Positions 43,210 to 52,175 of a stretch of 64,000 nucleotides of DNA are shown piece by piece. Each line of letters begins with the position of its first letter. The first letter of the stretch is position 1. Both the position numbers and the translations under genes were made by a program. Under the pieces are notes generated by a model, which ran no database searches, was not told the origin of the DNA, and saw only the letters and a list, made by a program, of their open reading frames with translations. Origin of the DNA: Dietzia sp. ANT_WB102 (GTDB taxonomy: Bacteria; Actinomycetota; Actinomycetes; Mycobacteriales; Mycobacteriaceae); assembly GCF_008369165.1 (NCBI RefSeq), contig NZ_VOBA01000001.1, positions 1,605,630-1,669,629 on the forward strand, written 5' to 3'.

Positions 43210-44433
43210 GTGTCCCGTCTGTCCAAGATCGCCGAGGCCAATCCTTGGCGCCAGAACCCGTGGTTCGAGTCGGTCGCCGAGGCCCAGCGTCGCGCGAAGA
43301 AGAAGCTCCCCAAGAGCGTGTACATGGCGCTCGTCGGCGGCAGTGAGGCCGGGGTGACGATCGACGACAATATGGGCGCGTTCTCTGAGCTGCAGCCCAA
43401 GCCGCACGTCATCGGCGCCAAGCAGGACCGCGACATGGCCACCACGGTGATGGGCCAGCCTATCAGCCTGCCGGTGATGATTTCGCCGACCGGCGTCCAG
43501 GCTGTCACTCCCGACGGAGAGGTGGACGTTGCCCGCGCTGCGGCCGCGCGCGGCACTGCGATGGGCCTGAGCTCGTTCGCATCCAAGCCCATCGAGGAAG
43601 TCATCGCGGCCAACCCGCAGACCTTCTTCCAGGTGTACTGGCTGGGCGGCAAGGAGAGAGTCCTCGAGCGGCTCGAGCGTGCCAAGGCTGCGGGTGCGGC
43701 GGGTGTCATCCTCACCACCGACTGGTCCTTCTCCATGGGCCGCGACTGGGGCAGTCCCGCGATCCCCGAGAAGTTGGACGCCAAGGCCATGCTCACCCTG
43801 GCGCCCGAGATCGCGGTCCGTCCGCGGTGGGCCATGGAGTGGGCGCGTGACGTGGTGACGAACAAGCGGTTCCCGGACCTGACCACTCCGAACCTCGTCA
43901 ACCAGGGTGAGATGGGCCCCTCGTTCTTCGGCGCGTACGGCGAGTGGATGCACACGCCGCCCGCCACCTGGGAGGACATTGCTTGGGTGGTGGAGAACTA
44001 CGACGGCCCGGTGATGCTCAAGGGCATCACCCGCGTCGACGACGCCAAGCGGGCCGTCGACGCTGGTGTCACGGCGATCTCCGTGTCCAACCACGGCGGC
44101 AACAATCTCGACGCGACCCCGGCCACCATCCGGTGCCTACCGCCCATCGCCGACGCCGTCGGCGACCAGGTGGAGATCCTGCTCGACGGCGGTATCCGGC
44201 GCGGTTCAGATGTGGCCAAGGCACTCGCGCTCGGCGCCCGGGCCGTGATGATCGGGCGCGCCTACCTGTGGGGCCTGGGGGCCAACGGACAGGCAGGTGT
44301 GGAGAACGTCCTCGACATCATGCGGTCCGGCCTCGATTCCAGCCTCATCGGCCTGAGCAAGTCGTCGATCTCCGAGCTGAACCGCGACGACTACGTGATC
44401 CCCGACGACTTCATCCGTCGCCTCGGCGTCTGA
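43210..44433 (+). CDS. mftD: Mycofactocin biosynthesis FMN-dependent deaminase
   Basis: 407-residue FMN enzyme of the lactate-dehydrogenase/glycolate-oxidase fold. In mycofactocin synthesis it oxidatively deaminates the released dipeptide to make the redox-active alpha-keto amide. SNHGGNNLD and LLDGGIRRGSDVAKALALGARAVMIGRAYLWGL are the FMN-phosphate and active-site loops. The start is GTG 43210, 79 bases after mftC, with a weak AGAAAGAAG site. Confidence 0.94.
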   Translation: MSRLSKIAEANPWRQNPWFESVAEAQRRAKKKLPKSVYMALVGGSEAGVTIDDNMGAFSELQPKPHVIGAKQDRDMATTVMGQPISLPVMISPTGVQAVTPDGEVDVARAAAARGTAMGLSSFASKPIEEVIAANPQTFFQVYWLGGKERVLERLERAKAAGAAGVILTTDWSFSMGRDWGSPAIPEKLDAKAMLTLAPEIAVRPRWAMEWARDVVTNKRFPDLTTPNLVNQGEMGPSFFGAYGEWMHTPPATWEDIAWVVENYDGPVMLKGITRVDDAKRAVDAGVTAISVSNHGGNNLDATPATIRCLPPIADAVGDQVEILLDGGIRRGSDVAKALALGARAVMIGRAYLWGLGANGQAGVENVLDIMRSGLDSSLIGLSKSSISELNRDDYVIPDDFIRRLGV

Positions 44434-44530
44434 TCCCGTCTAGGTACCTACCCGGCGCACGGTCGAGCGCGTCAGGGCCGACGCGAGCCCGCTACCTATC
44501 CGAAACAACCGAAAAAAGGACACCACCTCC

Positions 44531-45346
44531 ATGGGAGATTTCGACGGCAAGGTCGTCTACATCACAGGCGTGGCCCGCGGCCAAGGCCGTAAGCACGCAA
44601 TCCGCTTCGCCCGCGAGGGCGCCAAAATCATCGGTATGGATCTATGTGCCTCGCCGTCGGAGTACGTCAGGTACCCCACGACGACACGCGAGGACCTCGA
44701 CACCACCATCGAGATGGTCGAGGCCGAGGGCGGCGAGATCCTCGCCGAGGTCGGCGACGTCCGTGACCTGGCGTTCCAGCAGGATCTGGTTACGCGTGGT
44801 GTCCAGAAGTTCGGGGGCCGCCTCGACGTGGTGATCGCGAACGCGGGCATCTGCAACTGGGGCAAGGTCTGGGAGATCGACGAGGCCCAGTGGCAGGACA
44901 CCATCGACATCAATCTCACGGGCTACTGGAAGACGCTCAAGGCGACGATCCCGCACATGCTTGAGGCCGGAAACGGCGGTTCGATCATCCTCGTGAGCTC
45001 GGTGGCCGGCCTCAAGGCGATGCCTGTCCAGTCTCCGTACTCGGCGTCCAAGTACGGCGTGGTGGGCCTTGCCCAGACCACCGCCAAGGAGCTCGGCGAG
45101 CACGGCATCCGTGTCAATACCATCCACCCCTACGGCGTCCTCACGCCGATGGGTGGCGAGGACCCCGGCGCACACGAGGTGTTCGAGAACATGCCGCAGT
45201 TCCTGCCGCACTTCACGCCGATCCTCGGAATGGGGATGGCCAAGACCGATGACATCTCCGATTCGGTCATGTTCCTCGCCTCGGACGCGTCGCGCACGAT
45301 CACGGCGTCGACGTTTACCGTCGACATGGGTGCGATCAAGGTCTGA
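44531..45346 (+). CDS. Mycofactocin-coupled SDR oxidoreductase
   Basis: 271-residue short-chain dehydrogenase. It has TGVARGQG at the nucleotide site, the extended ASPSEYVRYPTTTREDLDTTIEMVEAEGG insertion that marks mycofactocin-coupled SDRs, NAG, and the catalytic Ser with YSASK. Such enzymes hold NAD(P) tightly and pass electrons to mycofactocin; the substrate is probably an alcohol or terpenoid but is not determined. It lies inside the mft operon between mftD and mftE, a common place. Confidence 0.9.
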   Translation: MGDFDGKVVYITGVARGQGRKHAIRFAREGAKIIGMDLCASPSEYVRYPTTTREDLDTTIEMVEAEGGEILAEVGDVRDLAFQQDLVTRGVQKFGGRLDVVIANAGICNWGKVWEIDEAQWQDTIDINLTGYWKTLKATIPHMLEAGNGGSIILVSSVAGLKAMPVQSPYSASKYGVVGLAQTTAKELGEHGIRVNTIHPYGVLTPMGGEDPGAHEVFENMPQFLPHFTPILGMGMAKTDDISDSVMFLASDASRTITASTFTVDMGAIKV

Positions 45347-45353
45347 TCCCAAG

Positions 45354-46049
45354 ATGGTGGGTGTGTCGGGCGCGGACGGTTGCACGGTGGCCGCCGTGCT
45401 GCCCCTCGGGTCCACCGAGCAGCACGGGCCGCATCTGCCGGTCGAGTCCGACACGCTCCTCGCCACTGCGGCCGCCCGGGCCCTCGGCACCAGGACAGGT
45501 TCTGCTGACGAGATCACAGTGCTCCCCGCTCTCGCGTACGGCGCGAGCGGGGAGCACCAGTCGTTTCCCGGGACGGTGTCGGTGGGCACGGATGCGCTCG
45601 CCGGGACGCTGCTGGAACTCGGTCGCTCGGTGTCGACATGGGCGGATCGACTGCTGGTGGTAAACGGGCACGGCGGCAACGTCGATGCGCTGCGCAGCGC
45701 CGTGCAACGCCTTCGCTACGAGGGGCGCGACGCTGCGTGGCTGTCCTGCCGCACCTCCGAGGATCCCACCGACACGCACGCCGGTCACGCCGAGACCTCG
45801 CTCCTGCTGCATCTACACCCGGATCTCGTTCGGGTGGACCTCGCCGCGCCGGGCTGCGTCGCACCCCTGCGCCACATCCTGCCCGCGCTGCGCGAGGGTG
45901 GGATCGCCGCGGTGAGCCCGAATGGCGTGCTGGGCGACCCCACCACCGCATCACCCGCTGAGGGGAAGCGACTGTGGGAGGCTCTGGTCCAGGACGCCCG
46001 CGACCGGCTCGACCGGTGGCGGCCGGGTGACGACGGGATGCTCCGATGA
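45354..46049 (+). CDS. mftE: Mycofactocin precursor peptidase
   Basis: 231-residue creatininase-family metallopeptidase that cleaves modified MftA to release the cyclised Val-Tyr unit. The metal-binding STEQHGPHLPVESDT and NGHGGN motifs are intact, as is DTHAGHAETS. ATG 45354 is 7 bases after the SDR stop with no clear ribosome site; a GTG three bases later is an alternative. Its stop overlaps the mftF start (ATGA). Confidence 0.93.
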   Translation: MVGVSGADGCTVAAVLPLGSTEQHGPHLPVESDTLLATAAARALGTRTGSADEITVLPALAYGASGEHQSFPGTVSVGTDALAGTLLELGRSVSTWADRLLVVNGHGGNVDALRSAVQRLRYEGRDAAWLSCRTSEDPTDTHAGHAETSLLLHLHPDLVRVDLAAPGCVAPLRHILPALREGGIAAVSPNGVLGDPTTASPAEGKRLWEALVQDARDRLDRWRPGDDGMLR

Positions 46050-47545
46050 GTGAGGATCCCCACGTCGTACTCGACCGGCGCACCCGCGTTCTGCGGAGCG
46101 GGGGCGTGGTGCGGGTCCTCGGCGGCGACCCGGTGACCTTGATCACGCCGTCGCCTGCCGTGTCGGACCTACTGGACGGCGGCGAGGCGCTCTCCATCGA
46201 CACGCCCGCGGGTGCGGCGCTCGCCCGAGCCCTCACCGACCGAGGGATGGCCCATCCCGCCGGCGGCGCGGCGGGCGCGCGAGCGCTGGGAGCCGTCGCG
46301 GTGGTCGTCCCCGTCCGCGACGACGCCGCCGGGATCGCTGCGCTCGTGAAGGCCCTCGCACCGGAACTCGCCAGAGGGCTGCACCTCGTCGTCGTCGACG
46401 ACGGTTCCACACCGCCCCTCGAGTCCCCGATGCTCGACACCGCGCACCTCCGGCCGACCCCGGCCCCGCTCGGCACCGACACTCCGGGAACGGTCACTGT
46501 TCTGCGCCATCACCACTCCCGGGGCCCCGCCGCGGCGCGCAACGCCGGCACCGCCGCGGCGGTCGCGGCCGGGATGGAGGTGGTGGTCTATCTCGACGCC
46601 GACGTCATCCCGCTACCCGGGTGGCTCGACGTGCTACTCGCCCGCCTCGACGACCCCCGCGTCGCCGCTGTCGCGCCCCGGATCGTGGCCGCCGACCCCG
46701 GACGGTTCTGGGTGCGCGGTTACGAGACGGCCCGCTCGGCGCTCGACATGGGGCCCGAGCCCGCGCGGGTGCGACCCCGTACGCGGGTGGCGTACGTCCC
46801 GAGCGCCGCGCTCGCGGTGCGGCCCGACCGGTTGCCGGTACCTCCCGGCGGCGGGGGAGAGGGCCCGTTCGACGAGCGCATGCATGTTGCCGAGGACGTG
46901 GATCTGTGCTGGCGCATCGACGCGGCGGGCGGCCACATCCGTTACGAGCCCGCCGCGCGCGTGGCCCACAGACACCGCACGTCCGTGAGAGAGCTGCTGG
47001 GGCGGCGGGCGTTCTACGGGCGCGGAGCTGCCCCGCTGGCCGATCGCCACGGAGCGGCCGTGGCGCCGGCGGTCGCCGCGCCCTGGTCCCTCGCCGTGGC
47101 GGTGGGGGTGTGGAGCGCCTCTCCGCTGGGGTCGGTGATTGCTGCCGGTGCGATCGCGCGTGCGTGGTGGCGGACCCGTCAGCTCACCGGGAACTCCAGC
47201 GCGGCCGCCGAGCTGGTGGCGCGGGGCGCCAGCGCATCGATCTGGCAGCTGCCGGCGGCGTTACTACGCCCGTATTGGCCACTCACCGCTGTCGCGCTCG
47301 CCGCGACCGCCCCCTCACGTTCCCGCGCCGCCCGGGGCCTGCGGCGTCGCGTCGTGGTCGCGGCGTCGGCCGAGGGACTGTGGCACTGGTGGACCGCCCG
47401 GGATCCGGGGAGTCTCCCGGTCAACGAACCAGTCGGGCACGTTGTGCTCCACCGCCTCGACGACCTCGCCTACGGTGTCGGCGTGTGGCGCTCGGCGTGG
47501 GTGGCGCGCTCGGTCGATGCCCTGCGGCCGGAGCTCACGCGGTGA
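46046..47545 (+). CDS. mftF: Mycofactocin glycosyltransferase
   Basis: 499-residue GT2-family enzyme that adds a beta-1,4-glucose chain to (pre)mycofactocin. The nucleotide-sugar fold starts near residue 88 (AVAVVVPVRDDAAGI), with LVVVDDGS and the DxD-type LDADVIPLPG. Two or more hydrophobic helices in the last third suggest membrane association. The N-terminal 85 residues are family-specific. Coupled to mftE and mftG by 4-base overlaps. Confidence 0.92.
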   Translation: MSEDPHVVLDRRTRVLRSGGVVRVLGGDPVTLITPSPAVSDLLDGGEALSIDTPAGAALARALTDRGMAHPAGGAAGARALGAVAVVVPVRDDAAGIAALVKALAPELARGLHLVVVDDGSTPPLESPMLDTAHLRPTPAPLGTDTPGTVTVLRHHHSRGPAAARNAGTAAAVAAGMEVVVYLDADVIPLPGWLDVLLARLDDPRVAAVAPRIVAADPGRFWVRGYETARSALDMGPEPARVRPRTRVAYVPSAALAVRPDRLPVPPGGGGEGPFDERMHVAEDVDLCWRIDAAGGHIRYEPAARVAHRHRTSVRELLGRRAFYGRGAAPLADRHGAAVAPAVAAPWSLAVAVGVWSASPLGSVIAAGAIARAWWRTRQLTGNSSAAAELVARGASASIWQLPAALLRPYWPLTAVALAATAPSRSRAARGLRRRVVVAASAEGLWHWWTARDPGSLPVNEPVGHVVLHRLDDLAYGVGVWRSAWVARSVDALRPELTR

Positions 47546-48855
47546 CCAGCGATCGAAGAGACGTGGTGGTGGTGGGCGCTGGCCCGGCCGGGTGCGTGAT
47601 GGCCCGTCGGCTGGCGGAGGCCGGCGCCGACGTCCTGCTGCTGGAGGCGGGCTCGGAACGTGCGTCATCGCGCGCGGGTCTGCTCGACATCGGGCACCGG
47701 TCCCGGGTCGTCTCGCGGCATCACGCGACGCTCGGGGATTCTTCTCTCGACCTGCCCCGCGGCCGCACCCTCGGCGGGTCCGGCGCGGTGAACGGCGGTT
47801 ATTGCACTCCGGCTCGGCCGGTGGACATCGCGGCGTGGGGGACGGATTGGCCGCGGCGGTACGCGGTGGGCCTGGCACGCGCCGCCGAGCGACTGCGGCC
47901 CGGCCTGGCACCCATGGGCCCGGTCGCCGCGCGCGTGGCCGCAGCGTTCCCAGGCCGCGTGTCCGCCATCGGCCAGGCGCGCCTGGGCCAGCGGCGCGTG
48001 ACCGCGTTCGACGCCTGGGACCCGCCCGGCGCCGGAGCCCGAGTGCGCACCGGGGCGAGGGTGTACCGGCTCCGGTGGGAGGGCGGGAGGGTCGGCGGGC
48101 GGTGCGACGGCGTGGTGCTCGACGACGACGAGGAGATCAGCGCCCGGCAGGTGGTGCTGTGCGCTGGGTCGATCGGGACGGCCGCTCTGCTCACGGGATC
48201 CGGGATCGGACAGGCCACCGGGCACCCGGTCGGCCGGTCTGTGCAGGAGCACCCCGAGTTGTTGTTGGACCTACCCGCAGACCCGGCCCCCGCGCCGGAC
48301 CCCCAACCGGGGGGCCGTTCCGGCGGACTGCTGCGCCCGCACACCGGGCTGCCGGCCCTGCTCTCCCATGTCGTGCGCCTGACGCTTCCGGCGGGCGTCG
48401 CAGCGCTCCGGCCCCGTGGTACCGAGGCGCCCGAGGTTGAGATCCGCCCCTATGCAGTGCCGCTCCATCGCGTCATCCCGGGCCTCGAGCCGGGCCCCCA
48501 TCGGATCGGGATCGCATTGATGAACCCGGTAGGGCGAGGCCACGTCCTCAGGGATGGGACCGTGCGGCTGGCGGATGACCCGCACGATGCGGCCGCGCTG
48601 GCCGAGGCTGCCTCGATGGTGGCGGACCGGTTGGGGCTCGACCGAACCGCCACCGCCTCCACCTCGCACCACCTGTCAGGTACGGCACGGATCGGGGAGG
48701 TGCTCGACGATTCGGGACGCGTCCTGGGGGTGGAGGGCCTGCGCGTGGCTGACGCGTCGGCACTGCCAACGCTGCCCCGGTGCGGGCCGTACTACACGGT
48801 GCTCGCCGTGGCCGAAGACCTCTCTGCGCGGATGGTTGCCGAGCACGCGTGGTAG
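47542..48855 (+). CDS. mftG: Mycofactocin-associated GMC oxidoreductase
   Basis: 437-residue FAD enzyme of the glucose-methanol-choline family. It has the dinucleotide site VVVGAGPAGCVMARRLAEAG, the GGSGAVNGGY flavin loop and the C-terminal HHLSGTARIG active-site region. In mycobacteria MftG re-oxidises mycofactocinol and feeds electrons to respiration. The start is GTG 47542, overlapping mftF. It is the last mft gene, 57 bases before the hydrolase. Confidence 0.92.
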   Translation: MTSDRRDVVVVGAGPAGCVMARRLAEAGADVLLLEAGSERASSRAGLLDIGHRSRVVSRHHATLGDSSLDLPRGRTLGGSGAVNGGYCTPARPVDIAAWGTDWPRRYAVGLARAAERLRPGLAPMGPVAARVAAAFPGRVSAIGQARLGQRRVTAFDAWDPPGAGARVRTGARVYRLRWEGGRVGGRCDGVVLDDDEEISARQVVLCAGSIGTAALLTGSGIGQATGHPVGRSVQEHPELLLDLPADPAPAPDPQPGGRSGGLLRPHTGLPALLSHVVRLTLPAGVAALRPRGTEAPEVEIRPYAVPLHRVIPGLEPGPHRIGIALMNPVGRGHVLRDGTVRLADDPHDAAALAEAASMVADRLGLDRTATASTSHHLSGTARIGEVLDDSGRVLGVEGLRVADASALPTLPRCGPYYTVLAVAEDLSARMVAEHAW

Positions 48856-48863
48856 AACGAAAC

Positions 48864-48877
48864 GAGAACACGTTCCA
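48864..48877. promoter_or_regulatory. GAAC-AC-GTTC palindrome before the hydrolase
   Basis: GAGAACACGTTCCA, core AACACGTT, lies 35 bases before the hydrolase ATG. It shares RGAACASGTTCY with two sites before the alcohol dehydrogenase and matches 13 of 14 positions of the KstR-type TNNAACNNGTTNNA pattern (first T is G). Confidence 0.45.
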
Positions 48878-48912
48878 CCGATGGGGTGGGCGGCAGCCCG
48901 GGAGGCCCGTAC

Positions 48913-49830
48913 ATGTCGACTACCGAGACGATCTGCGAACCGCAGCAGTTCACGGTCGAACGCGATGGCGGCGTCACCCTGGTCGGCGAGGTGTGGGACC
49001 CGGTGAGCCCGGCCGGGGAGGCGCTCGACCCGGTCGAGGAGATCCTCATGCTGCACGGGGGCGCCCAGACCCGGCACGCGTGGAGCCGCGCCGCTCGGCG
49101 CCTGTCGGGGGTGGGGTACAGGGTCACCGCGATGGACGCCCGCGGTCACGGTGACAGCGACTGGGATCCTGACGGCGACTACGACATTCACCGTCTGGCC
49201 GCGGACCTCGAGGCGATCGTCGCCGAGCGGTTCGTCACGCGACGCCCGGTGATCGTCGGGGCCTCCCTCGGCGGGATGACCGCGATGCTCTCCCTGGGTA
49301 GCGGCAAGGACGTCGCGCGCGCACTCGTCTTGGTGGACGTCACCCCGAAACTCGAGGCCGAGGGCGTCGAGCGGGTCGGGGAGTTTATGCGGTCGGGCTT
49401 CGACGGCTTCGCCAGTCTGGAGGAGGCTTCCGACGCGATCGCGGCCTACCAGCCGCAGCGTAAGCGACCGCAGAACCCCGAGGGCCTGCGAAAAAACCTG
49501 AGGCTGCGGGAAGACGGACGATGGCACTGGCACTGGGACCCCAGGTTCGCCAGCGGCGCCTCGGCCCAGAGTGCTGATGTGGGCACCGCATTCTTCGAGA
49601 ACCTCGTCCCGCACATCACCCAACCGACACTGCTCATCCGGGGCTCGGCGTCGGACATCGTGAGCGACGAGTCCGTGCGGCACCTGCTCGAGTTGCTACC
49701 GCACGCGTACACGATGGAGGTGCCCGACGCCGGGCACATGGTCGCGGGAGACGACAACGCAGTGTTCCTTGACCAGCTCGAGACCTTCCTCGCCGAGGTG
49801 CTCGGGTCGCCGCCGCGCGAGGAGGTGTGA
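48913..49830 (+). CDS. Alpha/beta-fold hydrolase
   Basis: 305-residue cytosolic hydrolase. Oxyanion-loop HGG (49-50), nucleophile Ser118 in GASLGG, acid probably in RGSASDIVSDE and base in DAGHMV are in family order. Relatives act on esters, epoxides or ring-cleavage products; the substrate is unknown. ATG 48913 follows GGGAGG by 8 bases. Its position directly after mftG behind a KstR-like palindrome suggests joint use with mycofactocin-linked oxidation. Confidence 0.85.
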   Translation: MSTTETICEPQQFTVERDGGVTLVGEVWDPVSPAGEALDPVEEILMLHGGAQTRHAWSRAARRLSGVGYRVTAMDARGHGDSDWDPDGDYDIHRLAADLEAIVAERFVTRRPVIVGASLGGMTAMLSLGSGKDVARALVLVDVTPKLEAEGVERVGEFMRSGFDGFASLEEASDAIAAYQPQRKRPQNPEGLRKNLRLREDGRWHWHWDPRFASGASAQSADVGTAFFENLVPHITQPTLLIRGSASDIVSDESVRHLLELLPHAYTMEVPDAGHMVAGDDNAVFLDQLETFLAEVLGSPPREEV

Positions 49831-49893
49831 CGACGGGGATGTCCGGGGAATAACCCGCTCACTCCGACGTTGTCCCTGATTACGCGGGCTGTC

Positions 49894-49909
49894 ATACCCC
49901 GAAGGGTAT
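49894..49909. promoter_or_regulatory. CsoR-type palindrome upstream of thioredoxin
   Basis: Perfect ATACCC-CGAA-GGGTAT, 102 bases before the thioredoxin ATG. CsoR/RcnR-family repressors bind such TACCC...GGGTA sites. A near-copy lies before the CsoR-family gene at 51719-51734. Confidence 0.5.
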
Positions 49910-50010
49910 CGATTGCTGCGGAATGTCGTCGCCGGCGCGGGCTGTCCGTAGGCTGGCGGCGAAACGAGACGGGACGAGAGCCGCCCCGTCCGCGCTAGGA
50001 GGGCATTCGC

Positions 50011-50394
50011 ATGAGCACCGTCGACATCACGACCGCTGAGTTCGAGAAGACCGTCACCGAGAACGACATCGTCCTGGTGGACTTCTGGGCCGAGTGGTGT
50101 GGTCCGTGCAAGGCGTTCGGTCCGGTCTTCGAGAAGGTCTCGGGTAAGAACCCCGAGGTGACCTTCGCCAAGGTGGACACTGACGCCGAGCAGCAGCTGG
50201 GAGCGATGCTGCAAATCCAGTCCATCCCGACGCTCATGGCGTTCCGCGAGGGGATCGCGGTGTTCCGCCACTCGGGTGCGATCCCGGAGCAGGCGCTTGA
50301 CGACCTCGTCGAGCAGATCAAGGGACTCGACATGGATGAGGTCCGAAAGGCTGTAGAGGACGCTCAGGCACAGCAGGGCGACGCACAGTCCTGA
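50011..50394 (+). CDS. Thioredoxin
   Basis: 127-residue thioredoxin with the active site WCGPC (Cys30, Cys33) and cis-proline IPTL. It reduces protein disulfides or persulfides in the cytosol. The C terminus carries an extra 20 acidic residues after the fold (DMDEVRKAVEDAQAQQGDAQ). GGAGGG precedes the ATG. A CsoR-type palindrome upstream suggests control by the CsoR-family gene downstream. It sits between the hydrolase and the alcohol dehydrogenase. Confidence 0.93.
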   Translation: MSTVDITTAEFEKTVTENDIVLVDFWAEWCGPCKAFGPVFEKVSGKNPEVTFAKVDTDAEQQLGAMLQIQSIPTLMAFREGIAVFRHSGAIPEQALDDLVEQIKGLDMDEVRKAVEDAQAQQGDAQS

Positions 50395-50447
50395 CCTGCG
50401 GGGCGGCGCGTACTCCTCCGGGGAGCGCCACCCGCGGCGGGGCCCAC

Positions 50448-50461
50448 TGGAACAGGTTCTG
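50448..50461. promoter_or_regulatory. Distal GAAC-AG-GTTC palindrome before the alcohol dehydrogenase
   Basis: TGGAACAGGTTCTG, core AACAGGTT, about 92 bases before the gene. It is the middle of three related palindromes in this neighbourhood. Confidence 0.4.
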
Positions 50462-50501
50462 GTAACCACCCCACAGGGTCACTTCATGGGGCTAAAGTAG
50501 C

Positions 50502-50515
50502 TAGAACACGTTCCA
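50502..50515. promoter_or_regulatory. Proximal KstR-like palindrome before the alcohol dehydrogenase
   Basis: TAGAACACGTTCCA, a full match to TNNAACNNGTTNNA, within CTAGAACACGTTCCAG. TAAAGT at 50493-50498 is a candidate -10, which would place this site at the transcript start. Confidence 0.5.
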
Positions 50516-50552
50516 GTGACGGGTCTATCCCGTCGCGCCCGGAGGGAGTTCA

Positions 50553-51674
50553 ATGAAGACCAAGGCCGCCATTGCCCGAGAGCTCGGCAAGCCGTTCGAG
50601 ATCGTCGAAGCCGAGCTGGACGGACCCAACTTCGGCGAGGTGCTCGTCAAGTGGAAGGTTGCCGGACTGTGCCATTCCGACCTGCACATCACCAGTGGTG
50701 ACCTCCCGGGGCGGCTTCCGCTCGTCGGTGGGCATGAGGGTGCGGGCGTCGTCGAGGCCGTCGGTGAGGGCGTCACGCACGTCCAGCCGGGGGACCACGT
50801 CGTGGGCTCCTTCATCCCCGCCTGTGGCAGGTGTCCCGCGTGTGCGCGCGGAATGTCGAACCTGTGTGACGACGGGCTCAACGGCACCATCGGCGAGATG
50901 GCCGACGGTCGCTACCCGTTCACGCTGAGCAACGGTGAGACCGCCGGTGCGATGTGCACCCTGGGCACGTTTTCGCAGTACACGGTCGCCAACATGAACT
51001 CGGTCGTCAAGATCCAGGACTGGATCCCGTTCGAGGTCGCGGCGCTGGTGGGCTGTGGCGTCACCACGGGCTGGGGTTCGGCCGTCTACTCCGCCGACGT
51101 CAAGGCCGGCGACACCGTCGTGGTCTTCGGTGTCGGCGGGATCGGTATCAACGCCGTCCAGGGGGCCAAGCACGCTGGTGCCCGCTTCATTCTCGCGATC
51201 GACACCGACGAGTCCAAGCTGGCCAAGGCCAAGGAGTTCGGCGCCACTCACGTCTATACGGATGTCGAGCAGGCTAAGGCGGAGCTTCCGGGCCTGACGT
51301 GGGGGCTCATGGCGGAGAAGGCCATCATCACCATCGGCGTCGCTGACGCAAAGGTGACTTCGGACGCGGTCGATATGGTCGGCAAGCGCGGCGTCGTCGT
51401 GCTCACCTCGATGGGTGGGCTCGACAACACCTCCATCTCGCTGACGGGCCTGTTCGTGTCCCAGTACGAGAAGAGCATCAAGGGCTCTCTCTTCGGCTCG
51501 GCCAACGCGTTCTATGACATCCCCAACATCCTGCGACTGTGGGACGAGAAGCAGCTCAAGCTGGACGAGCTGATCACGCACCGTTTCACCCTCGACCAGG
51601 TCAACGAGGGCTACGAGATCATGGAGAAGGGCGGCGAGGGCATGGTCCGAGGGATCATCGTCCACGACGACTGA
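50553..51674 (+). CDS. NDMA-dependent (mycofactocin-linked) zinc alcohol dehydrogenase
   Basis: 373-residue medium-chain dehydrogenase. Catalytic zinc ligands are Cys40 and His61-Glu62; the structural zinc site is Cys91, Cys94, Cys97 and Cys105. GVGGIG is the NAD-binding loop. The start MKTKAAIARELGKPFEIVEAELDGPNFGEVLVKWKVAGLCHSD is typical of the nicotinoprotein subfamily that keeps NAD bound and needs an external acceptor, physiologically mycofactocin. Its closeness to the mft cluster supports this. GGAGGGAG precedes the ATG. The alcohol substrate is not known. Confidence 0.9.
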   Translation: MKTKAAIARELGKPFEIVEAELDGPNFGEVLVKWKVAGLCHSDLHITSGDLPGRLPLVGGHEGAGVVEAVGEGVTHVQPGDHVVGSFIPACGRCPACARGMSNLCDDGLNGTIGEMADGRYPFTLSNGETAGAMCTLGTFSQYTVANMNSVVKIQDWIPFEVAALVGCGVTTGWGSAVYSADVKAGDTVVVFGVGGIGINAVQGAKHAGARFILAIDTDESKLAKAKEFGATHVYTDVEQAKAELPGLTWGLMAEKAIITIGVADAKVTSDAVDMVGKRGVVVLTSMGGLDNTSISLTGLFVSQYEKSIKGSLFGSANAFYDIPNILRLWDEKQLKLDELITHRFTLDQVNEGYEIMEKGGEGMVRGIIVHDD

Positions 51675-51718
51675 CCTTGGTGGGGCTGGCAGCGCGGCCA
51701 GCCGACAGTCGCAGAAAG

Positions 51719-51734
51719 ATACCCCCGTGGGTAC
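51719..51734. promoter_or_regulatory. CsoR-type palindrome upstream of the CsoR-family gene
   Basis: ATACCC-CCGT-GGGTAC, one mismatch from the perfect copy at 49894-49909. It overlaps the left arm of a terminator-like hairpin, so it could be only part of that structure. Confidence 0.4.
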
Positions 51735-51763
51735 ACTGGACTCATCCGGTGGACCCACGGGGG
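51722..51763 (+). terminator. Terminator of the alcohol dehydrogenase gene
   Basis: An 11-bp perfect stem (CCCCCGTGGGT / ACCCACGGGGG) with six further inner pairs, followed by TTTCG, 48 bases after the dehydrogenase stop. Confidence 0.65.
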
Positions 51764-51819
51764 TTTCGCGTCAGCCCGACTGCCACCGATACCAACAGTG
51801 ATCCATGAAAGGTGCGCAG

Positions 51820-52086
51820 ATGGCAGAGTCAGAGCCCAGGCAGCAGGTACTCAACAGGTTGCGTCGAGCGCGGGGTCAGCTCAATGCCGTGATCGACATG
51901 GTCGAGCAGGAACGCTCGTGCAAGGAGATCGTGACCCAGCTCGCGGCGGTGTCCAAGGCGCTTGATCGCGCGGGATTCAAGATCATCAGTGAGAACATTC
52001 AGGAGTGCATCGTCCGCGACGGCGAACCCGGCGAGGACGGGGTCGACTTGGCCGAGCTCGAGAAGCTGTTCCTCTCGCTGGCCTGA
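51820..52086 (+). CDS. CsoR-family repressor lacking the copper-ligand histidine
   Basis: 88-residue all-helical repressor of the CsoR/RcnR/CstR family. In copper-sensing CsoR the ligands are Cys-His-Cys. Here Cys34 and Cys63 are kept (RSCKEIV and NIQECI) but the histidine position is Asn59 (IISENIQEC). This favours persulfide or thiol sensing, as in CstR, over copper. ATG 51820 follows AAAGGTG by 5 bases; an ATG at 51805 adds five residues. DUF302 follows. Operator-like palindromes lie before it and before thioredoxin. Confidence 0.85.
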   Translation: MAESEPRQQVLNRLRRARGQLNAVIDMVEQERSCKEIVTQLAAVSKALDRAGFKIISENIQECIVRDGEPGEDGVDLAELEKLFLSLA

Positions 52087-52175
52087 CCGACCGGCCTGCC
52101 GCGTGGCAGGCTGGGGACAGTAGCGACTAGACCCGACCAATCAGGTATGACCGACGAGACACGGAGGTGGTCGAC

